Source of the DNA: Rallus limicola
Taxonomy: Eukaryota; Chordata; Aves; Gruiformes; Rallidae
NCBI GenBank assembly: GCA_022605955.1
Contig: JAKCOZ010000041.1
Span: forward strand, 3,708,501 to 3,772,500
Direction: 5' to 3'
DNA: 64,000 nt
Part shown: positions 24,841 to 38,536 of the stretch, one piece after another
Layout of the letters: every line of letters begins with the position of its first letter
Numbering within the stretch: the first letter of the stretch is position 1
Position numbers and translations under genes: made by a program
Notes under the pieces: model-generated
The model's input: only the letters and a program-made list of their open reading frames with translations
Told to the model about the DNA's origin: nothing
The model's database searches: none

Positions 24841-27800
24841 CTGCTGCATACAGACTTACTGCCATACGTGTCACAATTAGCACCACTGAGTGGGACATGC
24901 AACCGGCTTGTTGCTGAGAGCAGCTTGCTATATAGAGCTTTACTGGTCTGTGTCCTGTTAGGATACAGTACACAGCGTGGTACTGTAGCACGGTGTTATT
25001 TCTTCTCTTTTTGGGATGGAGTGCTGCTTGTTCTTAAAATATCACTGCCAAGACAAAGCATAAAGTTAAGTATGAAAATGGCTTTGTTTTAAAATTACCT
25101 GTGTTGTTTGCTACAGTCAACAATGCCACCTAAACAGAAGGAACAGATCTAACCAGCTTGGGGTTAGAGGGTTAGGGAATCTCTAGCTGTCACTAATGCA
25201 TCTGAAATAAAATAAAAAGGGGTTAAAATGCCTGTATATCTCTTTCCAACATGTGCTGGTTTTGCTGCTTGTTGAGCATGTCCATCATACACCATAGGAA
25301 TTCCCAAGTCAAGCTCTTAGGCCGTTTTCCCCAGTGCCTTTTCCTCGGTGCTCTCTACACCTTCAGTCAGCCTGGGCACAAACAGATGTAACTCCCCCCC
25401 TCAGAAAAATGTTTTATACTTGCACTTCACAGCAGTAGATAAGAAAACTTTCTGTAAGGCAATGGCAAATAGCATTGTTTCTATGTAGCATGTTTCTGTT
25501 AGCTATCTTACTCATGGGGTAGAAAAGTGCTCTTACAAGGCTGGTGGGACCTGAATGCCCTATTTGTTCCTGGAGGATCACATTTCTGTAAAGAATTTTC
25601 AATAGAATCATGCTCATGACAGCTTTGCATTGCAGCTTTTGGGAGGGTTTCACAAGCTTGACTGTTCAATAAATAATCCTTTGGAGCCACAAGAGTGTTC
25701 AGAAAAGCTTTACAAGTTGGCAACTGGTATGCAGTGCAGCCATTCTGAATAGATTGTAGGAGCTGCAGAGCTTTCCTGGGCAGATAAGAAAGTGTCATTT
25801 TACTGGGAAATGGTGTGAATTACAGAGGTAAGATGCAAATTTCCCTAGAACATGACTTTTTAATGTATTTAAATCTATCAAATGCTTCAAAGTGGTTGGA
25901 TGGGCAGGGTGCAAGAGAGCAGAGTTTGCATTTACAAATACAATCTACAAATAGTGTTTTGCAGAGCTGCATCGTAGGCAGCCCATGGGCACCTTGTTAA
26001 CATGGATTGTTTCACTTCTGTTGTTACCTGAACACCATATCACCAAGAAGGAAGAATTTTCTTTGCTCAATCAGGTGCATAACAAACAAGGAGATCTCAT
26101 TACCCTTCCAGAGAAGGAAATCAAGAGCTGAAGTTAGACTAATTTGTCCCACTAATAGTCTGTATTTTCACCTGAAGTCTCTTGCAGGAGTTGAAAAGAT
26201 TCCTGGGGCAGCTCAAGACACAGCACTGAGATTGGAGGAGTGAGGCCTGTGCTGCGACATGAACATTCCGTAGCAGTGCAGTTCTACAGCAGAGAACACC
26301 CCTGCACAGGGGCAGTGAGACATGCAGGCACTGTACTCTGCTACACTGCTCAAGGTATACAACCTGGGCCAGCAGCAGTTGGGCTGGGCAGCCACTGAGA
26401 ACAATATCAAAGAAAAAAAAAAAAAGCCATACTGGAATAATCATCATTGAGCCAGGCTCACAGTTTCAAACCAAGCCCAACAAGCACCTATAACTCACAG
26501 TTTAGGTCTCCAACTAAATACATCTACAGTTTATTTTACACAGATGCTAATACTGTGGCTGAAATCTGTGAAACTTCTGAGAAGCTGAGCCTGTTTAAGC
26601 CTTGATCTAGACTTCCAAACTGAGCGATACAATCAGAAAAACAAATGTGTATACAAAATCCATACTTGCATTCTAGGCTTCAGCAGAAGATCAGTCTATT
26701 GGTGATAATTAGCTTAGTTTAATTCCACTAACACTTGGATTGTAAGGAAAAGCAAATCACTAATTGAAAGATGAAACTGGATATTGGCCTCAGCAATCCA
26801 GCCTCTCTGAATGCCTTATAAAGATGAGAAAAAAGTGAAGCGTTAATCTCTAAGAAAACAAAAGATACCTTCATTAGGGTTTCTTTCAGTAGTCACTGCA
26901 TGACACTACTGTTGCATATGAATGGCTGATAAAAGCTAATATGGCAGGACCAGGTTCTGTCCTTGTAAACAGATTCTACTCTCAAGACCAAAAGCCTCAA
27001 AATTGGCTATTTTACACCTTTCACATAATTTTTATTCCAACATTTTAAAAACTGCTAAAGAAAAAATTCAAAACTCTACTCTCCTTCCTCTTGCTGCTCA
27101 TCTGTCCCCTTCATTTGGCTTATGAACTGCCAGCATAAGGTTTGGCAATGCAAATTTTCAGTGGCATGCAGCTGCACCACAGGTAGCTAGAGAAACAAAG
27201 AGGTAGGATGCTTTTCACAGCAGCATTTCTGAAATTATTGCAATAAAAATATAGCAACATAAGAATTCAGGCCCAGAACCCAAATAGCCTCTTCCCTCAT
27301 GATGATTATTATTCACATGAGCAGTCCTACAGACAGTCTGGAAATTTCCCCAGTCAGCACTGTGGGTGTGATGGGGTGCCCTTGGAAGGCTAAGGTCCCA
27401 CTGCCCTGCGTGGAATTAGTGGACATTGAGCGAAGGGCCACCAAACACAGCCCTTGCTGTTTACTAGTACAAGTGCTAAACCATCCACTTCACTCCTCCC
27501 TTCTCTAGCAAATACTTAGCAGAGACGTACATGTGAAGCATGACATTGTACATACAATTTTGCTGTTGGGAAGGGAGAGCAAACCATTTGTGACAGATGG
27601 TAGTCGTGCTGCTTAATGCGATATTGGAAGACACATAGTTATACACACTTAAGATACAGTGACGGAAACAGCAGATGGACCTAAACAAAACAGAAGAGGC
27701 ATTAAGCTTAGAACTTCAAAGCTTTTCTTTTGAAATGGCCTTGTTTTATCAGAGACATTTACTAAAGGCAAAAATATTGTTAGCATTAAGCCCTAGAAAA

Positions 27801-30800
27801 GGATTTGGTAATTCAGGGAAAAAAAAGAGGAACACTGACACACACTTTCAAGACGAAAGTCTACTGCCAGCCCTCAGATTTTTCATGCTGCTCTACACTC
27901 CTGCTACATCTCCTGAGCTATTTTTTAAATGTATGAACATCTTAAGGTCTAAGATCTAACATGAATAATAACTGAAATGATACATAATTAAACATTTTGC
28001 ACATCAATGTGCGATATTGATGGTTTAAATATTTCATGACTAATATGTTCAGTTAGGTTTAAGCCAAGCTACTGAGTTATTTCTCCCTCACCTCCAGTGC
28101 CCTACATCTGAGAGTATTGATATAGCTTTCACCACAAGTTGCAAAGATTTCAAATCTACTTCCTGGAAGGGTAGTTAAATAATTACTGTCATGCTAAAAA
28201 AAGGAACATTCAGACAATGAAGAACAAGGAAAAGGCATCTCTGCTACTAGCACGTAACCCACAGCTCCCTCTCTTGTGCTCAGTTTTCAATAATATGAAT
28301 CCTGGTGATGGAGCTCCTTATTTTCAGGACTAGTGTAGCCCAAGGTACCAGCTCCCAGAGCCTCTGGACCCGTATCCCACGTGTCATAAAACATGGTGTC
28401 TTCTGTGAGGCCAACATTTATTTAAACCCGCTGATTGCACTCGGGTTAGTCATGTCAAGTTCAAGGCCTCCAGGTTGAATAAATCAGTGGTTCACGGTGT
28501 TCCCTCTGTATTGCTCTGTTGGCTAAGCTTCTACATAGAGAATTACTCCTTAGGCTCACCTAGAGAGATCTTTATTTTTAATGTTGAAGATGAGAGGGTG
28601 CATCCTTGTGGATGACTCATGTCTGGAGGTTGTAACATTTGCAGCCTGTCAGAGGCTGCACTGCACACGAAGAGTAGGGGAAAAGTCCAGTGACAGCAAA
28701 ACTCCTCGTTAGGTTGCCTAACTTTTAAAGTTCTACTCAATGAAACTTCTACAAGCATTTACTTCTGACTTTTTTTTTTCCCCTCTCATGCCAGAGTTTT
28801 CATTACCTGCTCCTTCCATTACTAAGTTGCACAGTGTTTTGAGGTATGACTATGAAATGCCTTTTCATCTATTGTGTTTATCATACTTCGGTGTATCCAA
28901 AGGACTTATCTTTAGTTGTCAGATGTCAACATTTCCCTTTCTTGTTTTTCTTTTCCTCAGTTTCGTCCTAAAAATGTACCAGCCCCAAAAAGATGCACAA
29001 GAGTTTCTCTTAATATCCTTTAAAGTACAGTAAGATGTACAGTACAGATACAGGTATTACCTCTGCTGCAGTATAGAAGATGCTGAAGGCCAAACCACAA
29101 CATCACTTGCACCTCTATAACCCTCTTGAGAAGCATTAGCATGAGGCAGACTGTTATGAAGATAAAGTTATAGCCTTAGAGAACTAATAAAGCAATGAAA
29201 ACCATGAAGAATACTAACATCATAGTTCTGCAAATATTTATATTCAAGACTGGTGCTCATACTCAAGCTACTAATCCTAGGATTTCTGAAAACATTTGAA
29301 GGACATTCCTTTTGACAACAGGATTGAGGGACCTCTTCCCTTGGTCAATAGTTTCACTTAGCATGTCACCTGAAACACCCACAGGACAGTGGAATAAAGA
29401 GGAAAAGCCATAAACACACAGCCATTCTTAGCACTAGTTAGAGAGATATGTATATTCCAAAGGGATTAACTAGTCTGTGATCTCTTGCCAAAGCCAGTAT
29501 CATACACACTGCATACTGTGCTGAGTATGCTGTCAATTGGCGACCATAAATATCTGTTGTAATAAGGGAGATACACTCACTTATACAGCTGGGATAGCAA
29601 TAGAAGGGCACATTCACAGAAAAAAATCAATTTTAATTAGGAAGACAATTATATTTTCTCCCAAAGGTTGCCAAGGTCTCAAGATTTATCCTTAAGGTGA
29701 TGGAGAAGTAATCTTTTGCCATTCTATATCTGCTGGGTAGCACTGAACTGTGGAAATATTTCAGGTCCAAGGGAAGACCATAAGGTCCCTCAAGGTCTTA
29801 TAACCCAAGGCAATAAAAATCCCTGGCACATCATTAGCCTGTCCCCTGCAACAGCAGCTTATGATTATATCCTTTGATTTCTCCAAGCAAAGGTTTGTTC
29901 AGCTTATTCTCAAACTACATAGCAGTGATTCAGCCTACACTGTTGCCTTCGTTCCTATTTATAGCTGAGCTTTGTGCAAGCAGATAACCCTAGGTTAGCT
30001 ACCATGTCCCCTTAAAATAGGGACAAACTGTAAAGTCTCTCACATGGAAATCATCTGCCTAGCCACTGGGAATTACTGTGTTTGTGACTTTTATTAAGGA
30101 AATTGGTTGTAGTAGCTGAGAAAAGCAGCTATCCAAGTATTTCTGGAGCAGTAACCAGTTGCTGCCATGCCTTTCTGTTTTAATGAGGAAAAGTCAGCGG
30201 CAGAAATGGATGGTAGGTACTTGCTGAATATTTCTAGATGTTGATGCTTGCCTTTCCTCCACTGCAGCTTCATGCTTTATCTGCTGCAAGTTTCATCTCT
30301 TTGTTCCTCCATGATCTCTCACTTTGCTTCTCGGACAAATGCCAATAGCTGCTATAACTTCATGTTTCTTCAGATCATTTGTCAGGGTAACCCACTGGAG
30401 TTGCTTTGTCAGCTTAATAAGCTAGCCTGCAAATAGCAGCCAGGCTCATTTTTCCTTCTCCTTCTACTTGCAAGTACAATACCCTGTATGAAGCAAACAA
30501 AGCTGTACCAGCAAGTTGGGGATCATGTGGCACATTGTCATCTTTAACCCTTTCTCTGTTATGGTCTTTATACTAGAAGCTTGCCAGGACAGACCTATCT
30601 TTGTGTATGTCTGTACTTCTGTGTGTGTTCCCACTCTGTCTAACAAGGAAACAGATACAAATTCCAGGGCAACTACTGAAAAATCATAATTGGCCAGAGA
30701 CTCATCAGTCTGCTTCGATGAACACCACTATTTGTAACAAAAAAGATGAGACTGGATCTTCTAAAGCCCTACTGTAAAAAGATCTGTCAAAATCTTGCCA

Positions 30801-31975
30801 ACATTCACGTCTTCCTCTCCTGTCTACAATGGATTTCTGTTATAGACTTCAAACAGATTCTGCTCTGAGAACACCCCACTGATGTCAAGATTTCTTCAGC
30901 ATATAAAACAAGTGCAGGGTACATAAGAGAGAGGCACAGCAAGGCTCTGGAGTTTTGCATATTCTTGCAGCATTGTTCTACTTTTTGAGATGTTGGAATT
31001 GCCAACAAGTGGCCCAAACCTGCAGGACCTTCCAGGGTGATTGATCAGCAATTTTTACATCTTATTTTCTCTCTGAAAATATCCTACTATATACAACCAT
31101 GGTGATACTGTTATGAGTTTGTTTCAAATTGCAGTCAAATCAAGATGAATTTTTCCAAAACAATATAATATTCCTGTGGCTTTCTAAATACCACAGCGAC
31201 TTGAAGCTCTGCAATGTATACTGGTTTTTATTCTTGCCTCCCAAAAACAACACCTTGTCCAGCTGTTGCAAATCTGATCCTGAAATGTGCAAGCTATTGG
31301 CATTTCATGAGTACGGAAAACCCCTTACTTCCACAGACACAACTACAGTAGGTCAGTGCCCCAAACTTGGTGATCTGTTGATTTAAAGGTCCAACCCTGA
31401 ACAGCATTACTGTGATTCTTTGTGAGGCATTTGACTAGTTTCAGGCCCAAGTCTTATAAGTGTAATGCTGCCTTTAGCATAAATGCAGAACATACCAATA
31501 GCGATCAAATATCTACATCAGGAATTAATATCAGTCTGAATTTTAATGAGCTACAAAATAAAGTTCAGGACTAAGACTGAAAATACCTGAGTTTCATTTC
31601 TCTCTATCTTGGTGATCCTGGAATGGCCAAAGTGGTGTGAAAGCTGAGGAAGTAAATCCACAGAGGGAACTCAGACTTCAGAGGGACTTTTAAGAGATTA
31701 ATTTCAGTTGTAAGAAACATGCTTATTATTTCCTGTAAAACGTGAGAACAAGCCTTTTTAAAATAGTGTTTTATCAATATAGATGCTGGACAGCTTTCTG
31801 ATTAAATGTGATTGCATTCAGGCATGTTTTTATTATGCAATTTCAACAAACAAACTTGAGAGCAAAATTCAATTTAATTTCAGGAAGAAATGAGAGAGGG
31901 TAAATTTAATAGGAACATATTGTTCCAGGCATGCTCTATGCCAGCCTGCAGACCTTGAGCAAAGCCAGCCATCTG
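24841..31975. other. 7.1 kb of unique DNA, nothing identified
   Basis: This is AT-rich DNA with occasional GC-richer patches (for example 26220-26400 and 27350-27450). There is a poly-A run at about 26411-26424 and a T-run near 28770-28780. The open frames are short and on both strands. No exon, RNA or mobile element could be supported. Confidence 0.5.
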
Positions 31976-32081
31976 AGAGCAGCAGGGGAGAGAATGAGAG
32001 AGACAGAGGGAGGTAAGGAATGAGAAGGAGGGGGAGGAGAGCACAGAGGAAGAGACAGATAAGAGAGGAAAGTTCCTGTCA
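31976..32081 (+). repeat. Purine-rich (GA) tract
   Basis: About 105 bp is almost entirely A and G on the plus strand, with only a few interrupting pyrimidines. It is built from irregular 'gaga', 'gagg' and 'gaaga' units and is not a pure microsatellite. It continues more loosely to about 32150 ('gatgagagagaggag'). Confidence 0.85.
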
Positions 32082-34474
32082 GACTTTTCTGTGATGAGAG
32101 AGAGGAGTTGAGCTCTGTGGGAGAAAGAGATGTGAGGGAGACTCTGAGCTGACTGTATATAAAATCAAAAAATAATACATACAGCACAAGTCCAAGATGC
32201 TATCCAACTTTCTCAAAGTCAACAGAAAGACTCCTTTAATTTCTCTGGTGGCACTGCCTCAAGCCATCAGCAAATAAAAAACAGTCTCAGTCCCTCTTCT
32301 CCTGGGTTTGACAACAGGAAGGGGCTGTTGAACACAGAGTGACTCAGTCTGATCCCTGCCAATCAAAGTCATCACATAAGAGTGAGAGGAGTTTCCCTGG
32401 AATGAAACAGAGGCTGCTTTTACCAGCATGGGTGCTCCCCATGCTATGCTGGCACCCTCCAACCAAGTAGTGGAAGGGAAGGCAGCAGGATAGTACTGAT
32501 GTACCTAACCAATAACTTTTTCTAGAGCAGGCTGTAAGATTTCAAGGCCCTTGAACAGAACTATCTCTTTCAAGAGCTTTTCAGCAAGTTCTAGTGAAAA
32601 TAAGGAAACAAAAATTCTCATAAACCCTCTTAGGGGAGACACCAGCTTGTAAAAAGAATTTCAGCATATCAGGTAATAATCTTGCTTCTTGTTTTATTTT
32701 TGTCCTTCCTCCCTCAAACTCCTGACTTCTGCTCATTTTGGTTACTGAGCCAGACTGTGAGATCTCTGGAAGAAAAACTGGCACTGCATTTTAAAATACA
32801 CCACTGTGTGTTTGGTTTAACAACACTGCTAATGAGAATTGTGAGTAGAAAGGCTTCACCTTAACTATTCCTCAAACGTAGCTGAAAACACCAGGATAGA
32901 TGGTGTTGTGATATGCAAAGGATGGGAATGAATTTTGCCAGGTCCATACCAGCCTAGTGCAGTTCCTGTAAGTATCAGTTGGTATAACAACATATAAATC
33001 AAATTTCTAAGCATGAGAAAGGGCTCTGTGCTTAGTGGAGCTAGTTTGTGTCTATACAACTAATGCAGGACTAACTTGTAGACCAGTTTGGAGGCAGGAT
33101 CTCTTCACATCAAATCTTAGCTCTCCCAACATCACTATATATGAAATGGGGTAGATAATCTAATTTATGCTGCCTCTACATATACTACTGTTTATTATTC
33201 CAGTTGTCTAAACTACACACTTATCAACATTATAGTGCTCCCTATTTCCCAGAAATTGTTTCTGGTAAAAGGCTTTTGCTAAAATCAGGCTTCTCCATAG
33301 GACAATGAAGATCAGCCTCCTTTTGTGACAGGAGTGGATCTATAAATGATAAAACCCTTTAAACTTATGTTTATTTAACTGGCAGGAAATTTAGATTTTT
33401 TAAAAAATCCCTCTTTTAAGCAAGGGAGATTTCAATGCAGAACTGTTTTTTCTATTAACATGTTTGCATTTGCTGTGTGGTTATCTTATGATGTACAATG
33501 ATTTATGAACACAGATAGGATTAACTCTGACCTTGTGAAAACCAGCAACTTCCCTGTTCCTTTTCTTCTCACCTGAATAACTTACTGGACTCCTTAAATA
33601 AATTAAAAAAATAAGTAAGAGTGACTGGAAACACTGCTGGACTATTTAAGTAAGCTGCAGAGAACTACACTGGATAATTTATTCTTGTGAGAAACATAAT
33701 GATCACCCAACAAGTTTGGTTAGGAAGGTGGTTTATCAGGCCACCTTGATATACTAGGGCAAAAAAAATACACAGAACACCTACTGATGATGGATTGCAA
33801 GATATATTAATACAGAAAAGGATTGAGATTTACTTTCAATAGTAGATTAAGGTGCTCCAATGCAGCCAGGACTAGTTCTTTTAAAACAACAGGGACTGAG
33901 TTTCTTCTAGATAAGGACTTAATTTTTATTGAAAACCTACCACCTTCAAACTGCTTGAAAGTTGAAGCACTATAAAACTGTCAAATAATACCATTATTAA
34001 AAGCTTTATTTGACAAATCTTCCACTGCTGGGATAACTTGTGTGTTTGCCTTCTCTCTCACATGAAATAAAATCATTCACTTATGCAAACTGCTGACAGG
34101 AACGGAAACAAATGGGGTTCTCAGCACAGGGTGAAACACACTATCCCCTTTCTGCAGCTTAATGGAAACCATAGCTATTCATAAATCATAAGGCACTCAG
34201 ACTGGAGAGCTGCTCTACTGCTTGTTTCACAATACTTTGGGAAATGTTTAGGATAAGCTCACAGGAAGCTCTCTATGGTGTTCTGGAGCAGCTGGTAGTT
34301 TTCCAAGGAACAGCCTACAGGTAAAAAACCATCTGCATGACACTGTTCACACCAAGTCACTGAGCAATATCTGACAACCAAATCTAGGATTTATTTTAAA
34401 ATGTGTTAGCAGCTCTGCTAGATGGTTTGATAGTTAGCCTTTTATCTGTGACCAGTGACCTTTTGCCAGCACCT
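32082..34474. other. Unique AT-rich DNA, nothing identified
   Basis: No repeats, RNA genes or credible exons were seen. The stretch from about 33340 to 34080 is especially AT-rich. Confidence 0.55.
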
Positions 34475-34545
34475 GGCTTCATAGATTTTTAAGGCCAATA
34501 AGGACCTTTACAATTTTCTAGGCTGACCTCCAAATTAGCATTAGC
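34475..34545 (-). mobile_element. Ancient CR1-like 3'-end relic
   Basis: The plus strand reads 'cttcatagatttttaaggcc', 'aataaggacctttac', 'aattttctaggctgacctcc'. This resembles the reverse complement of an old sauropsid CR1-like 3' end ('catagattttaaggccagaa', 'gggaccat', 'atcatctagtctgacctcc'). It is about 70 bp and strongly diverged, so the call is tentative. Confidence 0.5.
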
Positions 34546-35092
34546 TTGTGTGAGCTTTCTCTTCTGAGCATTGCCTTAGAGCACTCTGCTACGGGCAGCT
34601 GATGGATAAATACTGAACAGTATGCTTGCATTTAGGAAGGATTGACTTGCAAGAAGGTCACAAGCATTTGAGATTTATCAGCTTCAAACATCTTTGAAAT
34701 ACTCCCAAACTTCAGGAACCTTTGCATCTGGAAATGCCCAGGCAGGTTTCTTGTTGCCTGCCTTTTTAAATAAAGCCTTTAAATAAAGAACACCATAAGA
34801 TTCCTAGGCAGCTCTCCAGGAAAACTGCAAGATGTGCCTTATTAGGTATGTAGGCAAATTCCTTTCTTGGGACAGCTCCCCAAACACCACATCTTCCATC
34901 ATGCACTTTTCCGTGGCTAAGAGAGTTGCCTCCTCTAGTCCTTGATTTAATCATGGCTGTCTTGGGACAGGCCCCACAGGATGTGAAAAATCTTGGTGAT
35001 TCCTAAGTAGATACGACCACATTTCCTGTGGTGTTATAAGTTGGGGTGGTGAGAGACAAGGGATGCCGCTGGGCTCTGTGGAGCCTCCAAAC
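34546..35092. other. Unique DNA next to an LTR
   Basis: Nothing is identified here. 'aataaagcctttaaataaag' at 34768-34787 is a small imperfect direct repeat. Confidence 0.5.
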
Positions 35093-35429
35093 TGTGGTGA
35101 TTCAGCCCCAAACAGTGACTGAACACCACACACTGCTTGCTCACTCCAAGAGGAGACACAGGCAGAGCCTCCATGGGTTGGGATAAGAACAGTTCACTGT
35201 GAAAGTAGAACAGCCCATGGCAAATTTCACATCTACATGGTGAACCAGGGACAGAACCAACACCTCAGCCCCACTCTGACTGCCCTGGAGGCACCCAGGA
35301 GCACCCCTCCCCAACCATGTGATGGGGATGGGATATCAGGTGATATGGAAAAACAGCCCAGGCTAACTCAGCTCACCTGCACTGGATGTTTTAGGAGGTT
35401 AACTCTGGTCTGGCCAGAACCAGGACACA
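35093..35429 (-). mobile_element. Solo LTR of an avian endogenous retrovirus, minus orientation
   Basis: On the minus strand it starts 'tgtgtcctggttctggcc' (at 35429) and ends 'ggggctgaatcaccaca' (at 35093). These are the TG...CA ends expected of a retroviral LTR, and both agree with a common avian LTR pattern. It shares several blocks with the LTR at 12181-12574. At about 337 bp it is short, and its U3 has probably lost material, including the TATA-like box kept by the 12-kb copy. I could not confirm a target-site duplication. No retroviral coding sequence adjoins it. Confidence 0.75.
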
Positions 35430-37230
35430 AACTCAACAGGCAAAGGAAGGAGGAGAGCAGAGGAAAAGACTTTCTTAGATCAGGTTGTATTTTGAATGGA
35501 ATTTAATAGAGAATTTGGAACTAGCAAGGTTGGATTTTTTAAGAAACTAACTGAAATTAGTTTTCTGTGTTGCCAAATAAAGACCAGAGGAAAAAATTAT
35601 CAATACAGGGTCGATCTAAGCTGAATCACACTTGAAGAAGTGAGGCTTGAAGTCCAGCTGAGGAGTTGCAAGAGCATGAAAACTCAAACACACCTTCTGT
35701 AATGAATTCTGTCAATCAGAGCAGAAAGTCTTGCTTGAAGTTAATGTTCCCTGAATATTTTCCCCATCTATTTTAAACTGAACTCTGGACCACTCCTTGG
35801 AGATCTGGGAAACATTCTACCTATCAAAAACATTACTGGGCACAAGTAATAAAACAGTGGTGATGATAAAATTACATTTTCAGGACACTGAGATAAACTA
35901 ATGGCATGTCACAAACCTTTGCCTGCATCACTCACACAGTCATTTTTATTGTTTAATGCTTTGACTTTTAAGATATATAAGTGTTTACTTTCTTACCAAA
36001 TAACATGCCTTTTCTTTTTCCTTGTATCCTTGGGACATGCTGTTCTGGGTTTGACTGTACAGGATTAGCTTCAATGCCTATCATCAACTGGTAATCTAAG
36101 TTTTATTTTTGCTCTGCACTGCAACTCTAAATAAAAACTGAGTTGTTTTCCATTTACTCTAGATATAGTAGGTCCTGCAGTTTTGATAATATAAATTATA
36201 CCTCAGCCCAGAAGACACTATAGGTTTTTATTTAGCAGGGAAATATATAGGTGCTTGTAAACACTGTTCATCCATGAAAGCAAGAGAGCTTGTGAGACAG
36301 AGTCTGTAGTGTTTCCAGCATGATCAGAAAGGTTAATGCATGATCATAGGCAGCTTAAAACACGCTTCTCTACAGTGTTTCATGAAACAACCCACAACCA
36401 GGCTTGTCTCCTTTCTGACAAACCAAACTAGCTTCAGTTCCCCTAAGTCTCAATTCTCTTCCTCAGAATTTACAAACACAACTTCTACTCCAGGAACACA
36501 TTTATTGTAAAACAAGTGATTACTTACTTACCTTTAAGTATTAAGGAGGGAATGTACAGTCTGATGGGTAAGTTTGACCAAAAAAGGGAAAATCAATAAA
36601 ATAAAAATAAAGAAGGTCTATTACTGAACTTAATAAAAATATATACAAACCTGATTTTTAAAATTACAGTAACATTTTGAAGCACCAGCTGATATCAAGC
36701 CCTGCATACTGCAGGTATACTACTGTCTCTCAAATGGTGCACAAGTTACAGTAGAAGATACAGGGTAAGATGGGGTGAGAGGGAAGGAAAACTGAGGTGC
36801 AAAAGGCTGAAACAACTAGACAAAGGTAACGACAATAAAACCGAAAGATCACAGGTGTCCTGAGCTCCACCACTATCTCTGAGTCATCCTCAGATCATTG
36901 AGGAAGTTGATGAAATTGACAAACTTTTAAAAAGACACTAAATTTATTGGCATAACATTATCCAAATATCAGCTAGGATATAATTTTTTTCCCCTCAATA
37001 TGTTAATAATTTTATATCTCTTCTGGAATCACTACAACATGTTTGCTTTCCCTTTGAGAGGTACCTTTTCTTGCCTCCTCTATTCCCTTGCCACATTTTC
37101 CCCTCAAGGATACTGTCGGTCTCTAAAAACCTACTACTTCCTTGCAGTTTCACCTTTCATTGTGAGTTTGAAAGGACTTCTCAGTTTTCCTGTTAGTCAG
37201 CCAGTCCCTCCTCTAAGAAACACCAAGAAC
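35430..37230. other. Unique AT-rich DNA, nothing identified
   Basis: No repeat or exon is recognised. The region around 36590-36660 is very A/T-rich. Confidence 0.55.
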
Positions 37231-37626
37231 AGCTGGGCTGGGTCAGCCTGGAGAAGAGAAGGCTGTGGGGGGACCTCATTGCAGCCTGCCAGTCCCTGAA
37301 GGGAGCAGAGACACAGGAGGGAATCAGCTTGTTCAAGGGCAGAGACAGGCAGGACAAGGGGGATGGAGTGAAGCTGAAGGAGGAAGGTTTAAATTAGATC
37401 TTAGGGGGAAGCTCTTTGCAGAGAGAGTGGTGAGGGGCTGGACCAGGCTGTCCAGAGAGGGGGTGGGTGCCCCATCCCTGGGGGTGTTCAAGGCCAGGTT
37501 GGCTGGGGCTCTGGGCAACCTTGTGTAGCTCCAGGCCTGGAGGTTGGTGTCCCTGCCTGTGGCAGGGGGTTGGAGCTCTGTGCTCCTTGGGATCCCTTCC
37601 AACCAAGACCAGTCTGAGATTCTATG
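37231..37626 (+). mobile_element. CR1 LINE, 5'-truncated young copy
   Basis: This plus-strand copy is nearly identical to the minus-strand copy at 24181-24840 (about 95% by eye) and close to 3368-3737. It is truncated at its 5' end at 'agctgggctgggtcagcc'. It then runs through 'agggagcagagacacagga', 'gtccagagagggggtgggt' and 'gggatcccttccaacc' to 'gagattctatga'. An 87-codon plus frame (37265-37528) corresponds to the end of ORF2. It carries no complete domain. Confidence 0.95.
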
Positions 37627-38536
37627 AACAGCATCATCTACCTCATCCTCAGGGTGGGTGATCTTGTTTTGTGCTTTTGGCCTATGCTTTGTGTGTGAGA
37701 GAGAGAGAGAGAAAGGGAAAGGAAAAGAAGGGATGAAAAATACATTGAAAAATTAAACTTAATTATTTAAATGGAGCTTTTCACCCTAAAGCATCTGATG
37801 AAAAAAAACATTGGTGATGGAGAAAGAGAACATGGAAGGGAGAATCATCATGTGCAATAAAATGTTTTTCAGATAAAGTCTTACTGCAGCGACTGAATAT
37901 TTCATTCTTTCATTTATTCCAGACCCATGAGCTCCAAAGTACTGTAGCACTTTTGGTGCTTGCTTTAATGTTCTTTGTTGACTTTAACTGAGATCTTCTA
38001 GAAGATAATATCTCCTTTATCTAGCATGTGTGCCTGCACTGAGTAAGAGCTAACAGGACACCTCTTCCCTGGGAACAATCAGGCGGATCTCAGCAGGGAC
38101 TGCAGCTTTTGCCTCAGGGTGTATGGTTGCAACCTCTCTCATCAGGTTGGCTGGTGAGCATCCATAAGGAGGCTATAGGGAAATATACACCTCTCTTCTG
38201 GAGGAGCATATGGAGTGTGGCTGGGAGCCCTACCATGAGCTACTGGAGTGGTTTCACCAGAGGTACTTCATTGCTTATTACTTGTACAGCCAGGCTTCAC
38301 AGAATACAGATTTTCTTAACCTGATAACAGAGATGGAGTGGTACCAAGTGCTGGAGGAAGGAGATGAGAAAGTGTTAATTAGTGGCACTTTCAAGAAGCA
38401 CAAACTTCACACAGTTTCCTAGGGTACTTGATGAATGACTGAAAATTCTTACTCAGATGTAGCAATGTAAAAAACCCCCACAACTTCTAATACCTACATC
38501 ATTTCTGAAATCTCTGTGCCAGGCTTGTTCAAGTGT
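37627..38536. other. Unique DNA with a short GA microsatellite
   Basis: Apart from the GA run listed below there is no repeat. The frames near 38109-38422 are 70-71 codons in two overlapping phases, match no family I know and have no splice context, so they are not called. Confidence 0.5.
37697..37712 (+). repeat. (GA)n microsatellite
   Basis: Eight GA units follow a 'gtgtgt' stretch and continue into an irregular purine run to about 37730. Confidence 0.9.

Noticed and set aside
24298..25092. 264-codon plus-strand open frame, the longest in the window
   Set aside because: It is antisense to the minus-strand CR1 copy for most of its length. The codon structure belongs to the CR1 strand, and the tail is unique DNA with no protein pattern.
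29760..29950. Possible ancient CR1-like repeat near 'accataaggtccctcaagg'
   Set aside because: Only scattered words fit, so I could not build a convincing alignment.
38109..38422. Overlapping 70-codon frames rich in aromatic residues
   Set aside because: Two phases are open at once and no family is recognised, so there is no basis for choosing a coding frame.
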